In this document: one piece after another, positions 16,913-24,679 of the stretch
Layout of the letters: every line of letters begins with the position of its first letter
Numbering within the stretch: position 1 is the stretch's first letter
NCBI RefSeq assembly: GCF_019468565.1
Contig: NZ_CP080521.1
Span: 5,022,001 to 5,086,000 of the forward strand
Direction of reading: 5' to 3'
Length of the DNA stretch: 64,000 nucleotides
DNA from: Pseudonocardia sp. DSM 110487
Lineage (GTDB): Bacteria > Actinomycetota > Actinomycetes > Mycobacteriales > Pseudonocardiaceae
Translations under genes and position numbers: made by a program
The notes under the pieces: generated by a model
Told to the model about the DNA's origin: nothing
What the model saw: the letters and a program-made list of their open reading frames with translations, nothing else
Databases searched by the model: none

Positions 16913-16927
16913 ACTTACACCGTAAGT
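16913..16927. promoter_or_regulatory. TetR operator candidate, site 1
   Basis: ACTTACACCGTAAGT: 6-bp perfect arms around ACC, in the divergent gap between the NAD-binding gene and tetR. It has the same layout as site 2, 23 bp away centre to centre (about two helical turns). Confidence 0.8.
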
Positions 16928-16935
16928 CACGGTAG

Positions 16936-16950
16936 GCTTACAGTGTAAGC
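16936..16950. promoter_or_regulatory. TetR operator candidate, site 2
   Basis: GCTTACAGTGTAAGC: 6-bp perfect arms (7 with one non-pairing centre), sharing CTTACA-N-N-GTAAG with site 1. Two like palindromes in a divergent tetR promoter are strong evidence for autoregulation plus control of the opposite operon. Confidence 0.82.
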
Positions 16951-16976
16951 TGGTCAAGTCGCAGCGGGAGGGATCC

Positions 16977-17639
16977 ATGCGCGAGCGCAGCGCGGCACCT
17001 GGCCGGGCGCCGCTCAGCCGAGAGCGGGTGGTCGCCGCCGCGATCGAGCTGGCCGACGAGAAGGGCGAAGCTGGGGTCACCATGCGGGCGATCGCCGCCC
17101 GGCTGGGGGTCCAGGCGATGTCGCTCTACAACCGCGTGGAAGGCCGTGAGGATGTCCTCGACGGGATGGTCGACTCGGTGTTCGGCGAGATCGATCTCCC
17201 GGCGCAGGCTGCGGACTGGAAGGTGGCTATGCGCGAGCGTGCCGCCTCGTCGCGCGCGGCGCTCCGGCGCCACCCCTGGGCCGTCGGCCTCATGGACTCC
17301 CGCAGGCGGCCCGGCCCCGCCACCCTGCGCCACCACGACGCCGCCCTGGGCGCTCTCCGTGCGGGTGGCTTCTCCGTCGCGATGGCCGCGCACGCCTTCT
17401 CGCTGATCGACAGCTATCTCTACGGGTTCGTCCTGCAGGAGCTGAGCCTGCCGTTCGCGAGCCCGGCCGAGCTCGAAGAGGTCGCAGACGGCATCCTGCG
17501 CGACCTGCCGGCCGACGCCCACCCACACCTCACGGAGCTCATCACGGAGCTCGCCATCCGCCCGGGCTACGACTACGGCGCCGAGTTCGAGTTCGGCCTC
17601 TCGTTGATCCTCGACGCGCTGCGCCCCGACGAGGTGTAG
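16977..17639 (+). CDS. TetR/AcrR family regulator (TetR_C-type ligand domain)
   Basis: 220 residues. HTH at about 15-60: RVVAAAIELADEKGEAGVTMRAIAARLGVQAMSLYNRVEGREDVL. The C-terminal domain with HPWAVGLMDSRRRPGP and later GYDYGAEFEFGLSLILDAL is the TetR_C type. GGGAGGG sits 6 bases before ATG. It diverges from the NAD-binding/DUF418 pair over two 15-bp palindromes and is their likely repressor. Ligand unknown. Confidence 0.93.
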   Translation: MRERSAAPGRAPLSRERVVAAAIELADEKGEAGVTMRAIAARLGVQAMSLYNRVEGREDVLDGMVDSVFGEIDLPAQAADWKVAMRERAASSRAALRRHPWAVGLMDSRRRPGPATLRHHDAALGALRAGGFSVAMAAHAFSLIDSYLYGFVLQELSLPFASPAELEEVADGILRDLPADAHPHLTELITELAIRPGYDYGAEFEFGLSLILDALRPDEV

Positions 17640-17659
17640 CGCTCGACTCTGCGGAGCCC

Positions 17660-17687
17660 CGGCGACGCCCGGCCAGACCGACTCGTC
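17660..17687 (+). repeat. 28-bp direct repeat, copy 2 (intergenic)
   Basis: Identical to 14600-14627 in the recombinase gene and in the same orientation, 3,060 bp away. The flanks differ. It could be the scar of a recombination event or the last trace of a second recombinase copy. It lies 68 bp from the left target duplication of the insertion sequence. Confidence 0.9.
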
Positions 17688-17755
17688 GCCTCACGGAGCG
17701 GGGGAGTGGGACGCGCCGAGTGACTCGAACACGGCGAGCGCCGGTCTGGTCGTCA

Positions 17756-17761
17756 GCTAGT
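17756..17761. repeat. left target-site duplication of the IS481-type element
   Basis: GCTAGT, repeated at 18863-18868, directly outside the 26-bp terminal inverted repeats. Confidence 0.88.
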
Positions 17762-18752
17762 TGTACTGCCCCGAGAGGTTGGGGACGCGGATGGCGGGAG
17801 GGCCGCCGATCGCGGTGTGTCCGCGATGATGGTTGTAGTGGTGCATCCAGTCAGGCAAGGCGGCGCGCCGGGCGGTCTCGCTGGGGTAGGGCTGGGCATA
17901 GGCCCATTCGTCGAGCAGGGTGCGGTTGAACCGCTCGACCTTGCCGTTGGTCTGGGGTCGGTACGGGCGGGTGCGCTTGTGCGTGGTGCCGGTCGCGACC
18001 AGCGCGGCGGCGAAGTCGCGGGAGCGGTAGCAGGAGCCGTTGTCGGTCAGAACGCGTTCGATCCGCTCGATTCCGCAGGAGGCGAACCAGGCCGCGGCAC
18101 GGGCCCAGAACGCGGCGGCGGTGGTCTTGGTTTCGTCGGGCAGGATCTCGGTGTAGGCCAGCCGGGAGTGGTCGTCGATGGCGTTGTGCAGGTAGGCGTA
18201 GCCCAGCTTGGCGCGGGGGCTGGTGCTGTTGTTGGTGACCGGGGCGCTGCGGGTGCTGTTACGTGACCCGCTGGCGCGGCCGTGGATGCGGTGCCCGCCG
18301 CCGTCGGGGATGTTGCCCAACTTCTTGATGTCGACGTGCACCAGCTCGCCGGGGTGGTCGTGTTCGTAGCGGCGCACCCGCTGACCGGTGGCGCGGTCGA
18401 GGTGGGCCAGGCGAGCGATCCTGTAGCGGGTCAGGACGCGGTGCACGGTAGAGGCGGCGATGCCGAGCAGGAACCCGATGCGGGCGGGTCCCCACCGGCG
18501 CAGGACCCGGACTTTGATGATGCGTCGTTCGGTGCGGGTCGGGGTCTGGCGGGGGCTGTGGTGTGGGCGGGAGGAGCGGTCGTGCATGCCGGCTGGCTCG
18601 TCCTCGCGGAACCGGTCGGCCCAGCGGGCCGCGGTGCCAACCGAGACCTGGAACCGTTGCGCGGCCGGGCGCAGCGGCCAGCCGTCCTCGACGATGCAGC
18701 GGGCCAGCCGCTCACGCCCGAGCGGGGTCAGCGGGGCGTTACGGTGGAGCAC
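17757..18752 (-). CDS. IS481-family DDE transposase
   Basis: 331 residues from GTG 18752, chosen because AAGGAGG lies 5 bases upstream. An N-terminal HTH (RPAAQRFQVSVGTAARWADRF) and a second DNA-binding segment precede the rve integrase core. The catalytic triad is D in LVHVDIKKLG, D in VLTDNGSCYRS and E in NGKVERFNRTL. It appears complete. The last codon and the TAG stop extend past the element end into the target duplication: AAC and TAG are completed by the GCTAGT target sequence, so the native element has no stop of its own in this frame. Confidence 0.95.
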   Translation of the reverse strand: MLHRNAPLTPLGRERLARCIVEDGWPLRPAAQRFQVSVGTAARWADRFREDEPAGMHDRSSRPHHSPRQTPTRTERRIIKVRVLRRWGPARIGFLLGIAASTVHRVLTRYRIARLAHLDRATGQRVRRYEHDHPGELVHVDIKKLGNIPDGGGHRIHGRASGSRNSTRSAPVTNNSTSPRAKLGYAYLHNAIDDHSRLAYTEILPDETKTTAAAFWARAAAWFASCGIERIERVLTDNGSCYRSRDFAAALVATGTTHKRTRPYRPQTNGKVERFNRTLLDEWAYAQPYPSETARRAALPDWMHHYNHHRGHTAIGGPPAIRVPNLSGQYN

Positions 18753-18862
18753 GAGGGCCTCCTTGGTCGGTGCAGATGTCGCAATCCACACCGGACCTGG
18801 AGGCCCTCCCTCACATCAAGATCATCCGACTCGCGTCGTCCCTAACCTCTGTGGTCAGTACA
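17762..18862. mobile_element. IS481-family insertion sequence, complete (1,101 bp)
   Basis: The element is bounded by 26-bp imperfect terminal inverted repeats (22 of 26 match): left end TGTACTGCCCCGAGAGG at 17762, right end the complement at 18837-18862. Both tips are TGTACTG. A 6-bp duplication GCTAGT flanks it. One transposase gene fills most of it. The perfect duplication and open transposase frame indicate a fairly recent insertion. Confidence 0.92.
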
Positions 18863-18868
18863 GCTAGT
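18863..18868. repeat. right target-site duplication
   Basis: GCTAGT; its CTA (18864-18866) is the complement of the TAG stop codon of the histidine-phosphatase lipoprotein gene. Confidence 0.88.
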
Positions 18869-19556
18869 CGTCGATGACGTCGGCCTGGTCCTGGGGCAGC
18901 ACGAGCTCCGGGAGCTGGGCGAAGTGCCAGCCGTCGGCCGTCTTGGTGAAGGTCCAGACCACGTCGAACCGGTCGTCCGGCCAGTCCTTCGGCGGCGTGG
19001 GCGTCACATCGGGGAAGGCGTCGGCGATGGTGGGCAGTTCGCCGTGCGCCCAGCAGATCAGGGTGGGTCCCGGCTCCGCGGTCAGCTGGTCGACGAGCTT
19101 CTCTTCGTCGCCCTTGCCGTAGTCGGTGTTCACCGCGATCCCGAGCCGCTCGGCGAGCGGTGCGACCGTCTCGCGGGTGCGTGCACCCTCACCGTCGTCG
19201 TTCGCTCCGGCCGCGTAGATCGCCGCGGGGCGGACGAGCCCCGTACGGGGCTGCCCCGACTGCGGATCGAAGAGATCCGCCAGCCGTTCCGCCCGCTGCC
19301 AGCCGACCGCGGTCAGTGAGCTGTCGTCCTTGTTTCCTTGTGCGTCGAAGCCGGGTTCCGAGCCTTCCGGCTTCTCACCGTGCCGGATCACCATCACCAC
19401 GGTGCCCGGCGCTGCGGTGCCCGACGCCGAGGTGCCCGACGTCTGCGGGGAGGCAGCACAGGCGGCCAGCATCACTGACAGCGCCACCGCGACGACACCC
19501 ACGAGCACTCGCCGCACCGACCGACCCGATCGCGGCCTCGACATAACCGGTACCAC
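18864..19556 (-). CDS. histidine-phosphatase (phosphoglycerate-mutase fold) lipoprotein
   Basis: 230 residues from GTG 19556, which has CGGAGG 7 bases upstream; GTG 19583 is in frame and overlaps the DUF4956 stop by 4 bases, so either may be used. Signal peptide with lipobox VMLAAC, so the protein should be anchored on the outer face of the membrane. The phosphohistidine motif is VMVIRHGEKP; RTRETVAP and the second His in CWAHGE follow. The C-terminus (DVVWTFTKTADGWHFAQLPELVLPQ) closely matches that of the soluble paralogue at 22741-23451. The IS481 element landed exactly on its stop codon without changing the product. Likely an extracytoplasmic phosphatase feeding phosphate uptake (inference). 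Confidence 0.88.
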   Translation of the reverse strand: MVPVMSRPRSGRSVRRVLVGVVAVALSVMLAACAASPQTSGTSASGTAAPGTVVMVIRHGEKPEGSEPGFDAQGNKDDSSLTAVGWQRAERLADLFDPQSGQPRTGLVRPAAIYAAGANDDGEGARTRETVAPLAERLGIAVNTDYGKGDEEKLVDQLTAEPGPTLICWAHGELPTIADAFPDVTPTPPKDWPDDRFDVVWTFTKTADGWHFAQLPELVLPQDQADVIDD

Positions 19557-19579
19557 GGTCGTACCTCCGTTCTTGTCGT

Positions 19580-20362
19580 TCACTCCACCCGATCCGACCG
19601 GTTCTCGCCGCTGTCGCGAGCACCGGTGGGAACGAGAACCTCCATCCGATCCGACCGGTTCTGGGCGTTGTCGCGAGCACCGGTGGAGACGAGATGCTCC
19701 GCCCGCTCGGCGGGAAGCTCCGGCGGCGCGACCGGCTCCGAGGCAAGCGCCTCGAAGCGTCCCTGCCGGCTGACGCCGGCCCCGGGCCGGTACCGCACGT
19801 CGACGGTGGTGTGCTGGCGCCCCAGGTCGATCTCCGTGACCTCGTGGTACATGATCCGCCCGCCCAGCTCGCGCTCGAGGTCCGCCACGAGTGCCGCGTC
19901 GCTGTCGTACACGCCCTTCAGGTGGACATCCAGGCGGCGGGACCGGTCGCGCAGAGGCTTGCTGTCGAACACGGCCATGACCACCAGCAGCAGGACGTTG
20001 AGGGCGATGACCAGCGCGCGGTCGGCCACGTCCAATCCGTTGATCAGACCCATGACGAGCGCGACGAAGTAGTAGGCCACCTCCTGCTGGGTCACCGCGC
20101 TGGACCGCAACCGGATGATCGACAGGATCGCGAAGAGTCCGAAGCCGATGGCGATGTCCACCCGCACGGTGCTCAGCACGGACATCACGACGAAGATGCC
20201 GATGTTGAGCGTCACGTAGGACAGCAGCAGGTCCGCCCGCCAGTGGCGGCGGAAGTACAGCACGTAGGCCATCAACAGGATGCCCACGAGGTCGATCGCG
20301 AGCTCGATCCCGAAGCCGGAGTACTGCGCGATGGCCTGGCTGATCAGATCATTGACATTCAC
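19580..20362 (-). CDS. DUF4956 membrane protein
   Basis: 260 residues from GTG 20362, preceded by GGGAG at 7 bases; longer frames to 20527 lack coding character. Four hydrophobic segments (about 15-120) include FGLFAILSIIRLRSSAVTQQEVAYYFVALVMGLING, the DUF4956 core, then a soluble alpha/beta domain (RRLDVHLKGVYDSDAALVADLERELGG). In other bacteria DUF4956 proteins neighbour VTC-type polyphosphate polymerases. The C-terminus carries a 19-residue tandem duplication (LVxTGARDxxxNRSDRxE twice). The product and the downstream phosphatase lipoprotein are probably co-transcribed. Confidence 0.88.
   Translation of the reverse strand: MNVNDLISQAIAQYSGFGIELAIDLVGILLMAYVLYFRRHWRADLLLSYVTLNIGIFVVMSVLSTVRVDIAIGFGLFAILSIIRLRSSAVTQQEVAYYFVALVMGLINGLDVADRALVIALNVLLLVVMAVFDSKPLRDRSRRLDVHLKGVYDSDAALVADLERELGGRIMYHEVTEIDLGRQHTTVDVRYRPGAGVSRQGRFEALASEPVAPPELPAERAEHLVSTGARDNAQNRSDRMEVLVPTGARDSGENRSDRVE
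19600..19705 (-). repeat. 57-bp-period tandem duplication in the DUF4956 3' end
   Basis: Two near-identical units, each containing ATCCGACCGGTTCT and GCGAGCACCGGTGG, encode two copies of a 19-residue tail (TGARD...NRSDR). Confidence 0.8.
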
Positions 20363-20571
20363 CGGTCGGCTCCCAACGTCATCCACGGTGAGCGGGTCGA
20401 AGGGTGCCGCTCCGGCCGTCGCCGATGCGCGGGGCGGGCAGCCGCGGCAAGCGGCGCTCTCCCCGCGCTGTAGCAGCTCCTCCTTCAAGCACCACATCAA
20501 CGTAGCGCTTAGAATTGCCGGGTCCACAGTGGTGTGACGAGCGAGTCAGTAAGTGCCGCGCGGACGGCAGG

Positions 20572-21114
20572 TCAGCTGGAGCCGACGCCTCCCAGCAGGA
20601 CCTCGACGGCGAGGTCGGCGGCGCGGCCGGTCTCCAGGTCGGAGAACTGGCGGGCCACCAGGTTCACGATTTCGTACAGCAGGGCCCATGCCATCCCGTC
20701 CGGCAGGTCGGCCCGGATCAGCCCCTCGTCCGCGGCCCGCCGCAGGAAGGCCTCGACCCGCGCGCGCTGCTCGACGAACCTCTGGAAGACGCTCGACGAA
20801 CTGTCCATCTGGTCGTTGCTCACCGGGTAGCTGCGGACGACCGCGACGGCACCCTCGACGAACTTGTGCAGGGCCACACCGACCGGCGCCTCCGTCAGTC
20901 GGCTCTGGGTGAGGACGTCGTCGAACGCGTCCAGCTTGGCCTGGAACACCCCGCAGAGCAGTGCGTCCCGGTTGGGGAACCGCCGGTACACGGTGCGCCG
21001 GTCCACCCCGGCGGCCGTCGCGATGGCGGCGACGCTCGCTCCGGGATCCTCGGCCAGTAGCCTGGCTCCGGCCTGGAGAACTGCGTCGAGGTTGCGTGCA
21101 GCATCTGCGCGCAT
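20572..21114 (-). CDS. TetR family regulator
   Basis: 180 residues. AGGAGG lies 6 bases before ATG 21114. HTH at about 10-50: DAVLQAGARLLAEDPGASVAAIATAAGVDRRTVYRRFPNRDALL. The C-terminal ligand domain is typical but unspecific. It diverges from the Pit transporter gene, with an inverted repeat at 21138-21152 between them, and lies upstream of the DUF4956 gene in the same direction. It is the likely regulator of the phosphate cluster. Confidence 0.92.
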   Translation of the reverse strand: MRADAARNLDAVLQAGARLLAEDPGASVAAIATAAGVDRRTVYRRFPNRDALLCGVFQAKLDAFDDVLTQSRLTEAPVGVALHKFVEGAVAVVRSYPVSNDQMDSSSSVFQRFVEQRARVEAFLRRAADEGLIRADLPDGMAWALLYEIVNLVARQFSDLETGRAADLAVEVLLGGVGSS

Positions 21115-21137
21115 CGGGCACCTCCTGAGCGACACCT

Positions 21138-21152
21138 ACACGCTTCGCGTGT
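21138..21152. promoter_or_regulatory. TetR operator candidate between tetR and pit, followed by a possible -35
   Basis: ACACGC-TTC-GCGTGT, perfect 6-bp arms. A second pair, ACACCT (21132) and AGGTGT (21156), encloses it slightly off centre. TTGACT at 21161-21166 could be the -35 of the Pit promoter; the -10 is not clear. Confidence 0.6.
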
Positions 21153-21317
21153 GGCAGGTGTTGACTCTTACGTCACAGGCATGAGCCTACCCCAGGCCAA
21201 AGCGCTACGTTTCTGTGGTGGTTCTCGATAGACCTGTCACGGAGGCGGACGAGCCGGTCGAGGACTGCCGCTGACCGCGTCGGGCGGCGCGAATGACCCA
21301 TGCATCGGAGTGACGAC

Positions 21318-22454
21318 ATGTCCGTGTTGGTGATCGCGGTCATCCTGATGGCGCTGCTGTTCGACTTCACGAACGGTTTCCACGACACGGCCAACGCGAT
21401 GGCGACCTCGATCGCCACCGGGGCCCTGCGGCCCCGGGTCGCGGTGCTGCTGGCCGGAGCGTTGAACCTGATCGGGGCGTTCCTGTCGGTGCAGGTGGCT
21501 CTGACGATCTCCAGCGGCCTGGTCGACGAGGCCCGCATCACCCCGCAGGTGATCTTCGGAGGGCTGGTCGGGGCGATCCTGTGGAACCTGCTCACCTGGC
21601 TGGCCGGGCTGCCGTCGAGCTCGTCCCACGCCCTGCTCGGCGGCCTGATCGGCGGGACGTGGGTGTTCGCCGGAACCAGCGCCATCCACTTCTCCACGGT
21701 GGTCGGCAAGGTGCTGGTGCCGCTGGCGCTCTCGCCCATCGTGGCCGGGCTGGTGGCGCTGGCCGCGACATGGCTCGCCTACCGCATCGCCGCGCACGGC
21801 GACCCACGCACGACCACCCGGGGCTTCCGGAACGCACAGGTCGTGTCGGCGTCGATGGTCGCGCTGGCGCACGGGACGAACGACGCGCAGAAGACCATGG
21901 GCGTGATCACCCTGACACTGATCACCGTCGGCCTGCTGCCGGCGCACTCCGCTCCGCCGCTCTGGGTGATCCTGCTGTGCGGGCTGGCCATCGCGGCGGG
22001 CACCGCGATGGGGGGCTGGCGGATCATCCGGACCCTCGGCCACCGGATCAGCAACATCGAGAGCACCCAGGGTTTCGTGGCCGAGACCGCGAGCACCGCG
22101 GTCATCCTCAGCTCGGCGCACCTCGGCTTCGCCTTGTCGACCACGCAGGTCACCGCCGGAGCCGTGCTCGGAAGCGCGGCGGGCCGCCGCTCGGGCACCG
22201 TGCGCTGGCGGGTGGCGGCCGAGATGCTCGTCGGCTGGCTGCTGACCCTGCCCGCCGCGGCCGTCCTCGGGGGGCTGGCCGCCTGGACGGCATCCAGTGG
22301 CACCACCGGAACCGTGCTGGTCGCCGTCGTCCTCGTCGTACTGGCCGGTGGCATCTACCGGCTCTCCCGGCGCAGGCCGGTCACCGCCACCACCGTCAAC
22401 GACGAGCCCCTCGCCCGGCGCGCCGTCGTCGCGCCCGCCCGAGCGGTCGCGTAA
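21318..22454 (+). CDS. pit: inorganic phosphate transporter, PiT family
   Basis: 378 residues. GGAG lies 7 bases before ATG 21318. The two PiT signatures are clear: FDFTNGFHDTANAMATSIATGAL near the N-terminus and VALAHGTNDAQKTMG in the second half. Ten or so membrane segments. PiT carriers are low-affinity, proton-coupled metal-phosphate symporters. It is followed after 18 bases by a small membrane protein, and by a histidine phosphatase, so phosphate release and uptake are probably linked. Confidence 0.96.
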   Translation: MSVLVIAVILMALLFDFTNGFHDTANAMATSIATGALRPRVAVLLAGALNLIGAFLSVQVALTISSGLVDEARITPQVIFGGLVGAILWNLLTWLAGLPSSSSHALLGGLIGGTWVFAGTSAIHFSTVVGKVLVPLALSPIVAGLVALAATWLAYRIAAHGDPRTTTRGFRNAQVVSASMVALAHGTNDAQKTMGVITLTLITVGLLPAHSAPPLWVILLCGLAIAAGTAMGGWRIIRTLGHRISNIESTQGFVAETASTAVILSSAHLGFALSTTQVTAGAVLGSAAGRRSGTVRWRVAAEMLVGWLLTLPAAAVLGGLAAWTASSGTTGTVLVAVVLVVLAGGIYRLSRRRPVTATTVNDEPLARRAVVAPARAVA

Positions 22455-22472
22455 CCAGGAGGAGCCAGCACA

Positions 22473-22718
22473 ATGATCGACTGGGGATCACTGCTCATCG
22501 TTCAGCTCGTCTCGTTCGGCTCGACCATCGCCGTCGTCGGGCTGATCTCCCTGGCCGTCGTGGGTCTGTCGGCACGCGGTGCCCACCGCGCACCGGCCTC
22601 GGCGTCAGGACAGTCCATGACCGCCTTCTCCGCCCGATCCGGCACGGCCGTCGGCGCGATCTGCCTCCTCGTGGCGGCGATGATCGTGCTGTTCGGGCTC
22701 TGGCAGATCGTCGCCTGA
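22473..22718 (+). CDS. small two-helix membrane protein
   Basis: 81 residues with two hydrophobic helices (about 6-32 and 58-80) joined by a short Ala/Ser/Gln-rich loop. AGGAGGAG is 8 bases before the ATG. It is sandwiched between pit and the phosphatase gene in one operon, so it may be an accessory subunit of the transporter. No named family recognised. Confidence 0.75.
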   Translation: MIDWGSLLIVQLVSFGSTIAVVGLISLAVVGLSARGAHRAPASASGQSMTAFSARSGTAVGAICLLVAAMIVLFGLWQIVA

Positions 22719-22740
22719 CAGCGCCTGGAGATCGATCCTC

Positions 22741-23451
22741 ATGACAGTCGTCGACGTCGGGTCGGCCCCCCGGCGCCCCGCGGACCACCCACTGACGCCG
22801 GTCCCACCTCAGCCTCTCGGAGGGTCGGTTCGCCGGCAGGTCCTCATGATCATCCGGCACGCGGAGAAGCCGTTGCCGACCGGACCCGTGTCGGGCATCA
22901 GTCCGTCCGGGCGGCGGGACAAGCGCTCCCTGACCATCGACGGCTGGCAGCGGGCCGGGGCACTGGTCGAGCTCTTCGCCCCGATGCGCGGCGGGCCGCC
23001 GACGGGCCTGTGGCGCCCGGACGCCGTCTACGCCGCCGCGGCGCGGCACGGCCGCAGCAGGCGCTCGATCGAGACGGTCGAGCCGCTGGCGAGGCAGCTC
23101 GGACTCGAGGTGGACGACCGCTACGAACCGGGCCAGGAGGCGCAGCTCGCCGCGGAGCTCGTCGACCGCCCCGGCGTCACCCTCGTGTCCTGGCACCACA
23201 AGTCGCTCAGCAAGATCGTCGACCTCCTCGAGGAGATCACCGCCGCGATCACCCCGGCCCCGCCGCAGCATTGGCCGGCAGATCGCTACGACATGGTCTG
23301 GGTCTTCGTCCGCGCCGGCGACGGCTGGCGGTTTGCGCAGGTCCCGCAGCTGCTCCTGCCCGGAGACCAGCCCGTACCCATCGCCGCTCGAGCGTCGAAC
23401 ACCAACGAGCCGCCGCAAACCCTGTTGGCGGACCACGGCGACCACTGCTAG
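22741..23451 (+). CDS. histidine phosphatase family protein (cytoplasmic paralogue)
   Basis: 236 residues, no signal peptide. LMIIRHAEKP is the phosphohistidine motif (RHxE-K type, as in the lipoprotein paralogue), followed by LTIDGWQRAGALVELFAP, AVYAAAARHGRSRRSIETVEPLA and a second His in SWHHKSLSKIVDLL. The C-terminal DMVWVFVRAGDGWRFAQVPQLLLPGDQP matches the lipoprotein at 18864-19556. Last gene of the pit operon. The long proline-rich first 30 residues are of uncertain reality; the substrate is unknown. Confidence 0.88.
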   Translation: MTVVDVGSAPRRPADHPLTPVPPQPLGGSVRRQVLMIIRHAEKPLPTGPVSGISPSGRRDKRSLTIDGWQRAGALVELFAPMRGGPPTGLWRPDAVYAAAARHGRSRRSIETVEPLARQLGLEVDDRYEPGQEAQLAAELVDRPGVTLVSWHHKSLSKIVDLLEEITAAITPAPPQHWPADRYDMVWVFVRAGDGWRFAQVPQLLLPGDQPVPIAARASNTNEPPQTLLADHGDHC

Positions 23452-23589
23452 CTTTCCGGCGGCCGTGCGAGAGAACGAGGAGGTGGTACCCGTGAACGCT
23501 GTATCGACATGGGTGCTCCCCTCCGGGGTCACGGTCGGACGATAGGTCGTCCGGGAGCGCCGTTCAGAGCACTCCCGAAAGGCACGGCC

Positions 23590-24321
23590 ATGCGATTCAC
23601 CTCCGAACAGCGCCTCGACGAAGGCGTACTCGAACGCGAGTTCGCCCTCGGCGAGATCCCCGGCATCCTGTGGACGCCCGGATCCGCATCCGCACCGGCC
23701 CCGCTGATCCTGCTCGGCCACCCCGGCGGACTGCACAAGATGTACCCCCGGCTGGTGGCCCGGGCCCGACACTCCGCGGCGGAGGGCTACGCCGCGGCCA
23801 CCATCGAGCTCCCCGGCAGCGGTGACCGGCCCCGTTCCGCCGCCGCCGAGGAGGCCCGCGCCGACCTGCGCCGCGCGCTGGAGGCCGGCGAGCCGGTCGA
23901 CGACGAGATCATCGACCGGCTCGTCCTCCCGCTGGTCGACAAGGCGGTCCCGGAATGGCGGGCCGCCCTGGACGCCCTCCTTTCGCTGCCCGAGATCGGC
24001 GGGCCGGTCGGGTACGCGGGAGGGGTGATCTCCATCGGCGTCCGGCTGGCGGTGGTCGAGCCGCGCATCTCGGCCGCCGTTCTGTTCGCCGGGAGTTTCG
24101 TGCCGCGCACGATGTTCGAGGAGGCCCGGCAGGTCACCATTCCGCTGCAGGTCCTGCTGCAGTGGGACGACGAATGGAACGACCGGCAGATGTCCCTGGA
24201 CCTGTTCGACGCCTTCGGCACCAAGGAGAAGACGCTGCACGCCAATATGGGCGGGCACACCGGCGTACCGCAGTTCGAGGGGGACGACGGGAACCGGTTC
24301 TTCGCCCGGCACCTGAAGTGA
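23590..24321 (+). CDS. alpha/beta hydrolase (dienelactone-hydrolase-like)
   Basis: 243 residues from ATG 23590 with GAAAGG upstream; a longer frame from 23509 is less likely. LILLGHPGGLHKMYPR is the oxyanion region; the nucleophile elbow reads YAGGVISIGVRLA, where Ser sits in V-I-S-I-G rather than a strict GxSxG. A catalytic His follows in NMGGHTGVP. The protein resembles unnamed actinomycete hydrolases. Upstream (23452-23589) no other gene is seen. Confidence 0.82.
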   Translation: MRFTSEQRLDEGVLEREFALGEIPGILWTPGSASAPAPLILLGHPGGLHKMYPRLVARARHSAAEGYAAATIELPGSGDRPRSAAAEEARADLRRALEAGEPVDDEIIDRLVLPLVDKAVPEWRAALDALLSLPEIGGPVGYAGGVISIGVRLAVVEPRISAAVLFAGSFVPRTMFEEARQVTIPLQVLLQWDDEWNDRQMSLDLFDAFGTKEKTLHANMGGHTGVPQFEGDDGNRFFARHLK

Positions 24322-24445
24322 GGCCGGGCCGTCCGGCCGGCAGCAGACGATAGGAGCTGTCGACGAAGGCGCTGGGCTTCCGACACGGTGGGCGGAACCG
24401 GGGGTCCGCTGGCGGCGGGCAGTATGACGGTTCTACCCTTTCGGT

Positions 24446-24679
24446 GTGACTGCTGAGCGTGTGACCGTCAGCCTCGATCCGGAGCTGCTCGGGGATGCCC
24501 GCGCTGCTGTCGCGGCCGGTGAGGCGGAGAGCCTGAGCGCGTACGTCGCGGGCGCCCTGCGCCTCAGGCGCGACCGGGCCCGCGCCCTCGCCGAGCTCGA
24601 GCGGGTTCTCCCCGGAGGGCGGCCGCCGCAGGAGGAGCTCGACCGGGTTCGACGTGACCTCGGGCTCGCTCGCAGGTGA
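24446..24679 (+). CDS. ribbon-helix-helix antitoxin (VapB-like)
   Basis: 77 residues. The start ERVTVSLDPELLGDARAAVAAGEAESLSAYVAGALRLR is a classic RHH/CopG-type DNA-binding and dimerisation unit; the C-terminal tail (PQEELDRVRRDLGLARR) would wrap the toxin. GTG start. It overlaps the PIN-domain gene by 4 bases, as expected of a toxin-antitoxin operon with autoregulation through the antitoxin. Confidence 0.85.
   Translation: MTAERVTVSLDPELLGDARAAVAAGEAESLSAYVAGALRLRRDRARALAELERVLPGGRPPQEELDRVRRDLGLARR

Noticed and set aside
22495..24312. Minus-strand open frame of about 600 codons opposite the phosphatase and hydrolase genes
   Set aside because: Crosses two clear plus-strand genes with ribosome sites and shows no recognisable protein text.
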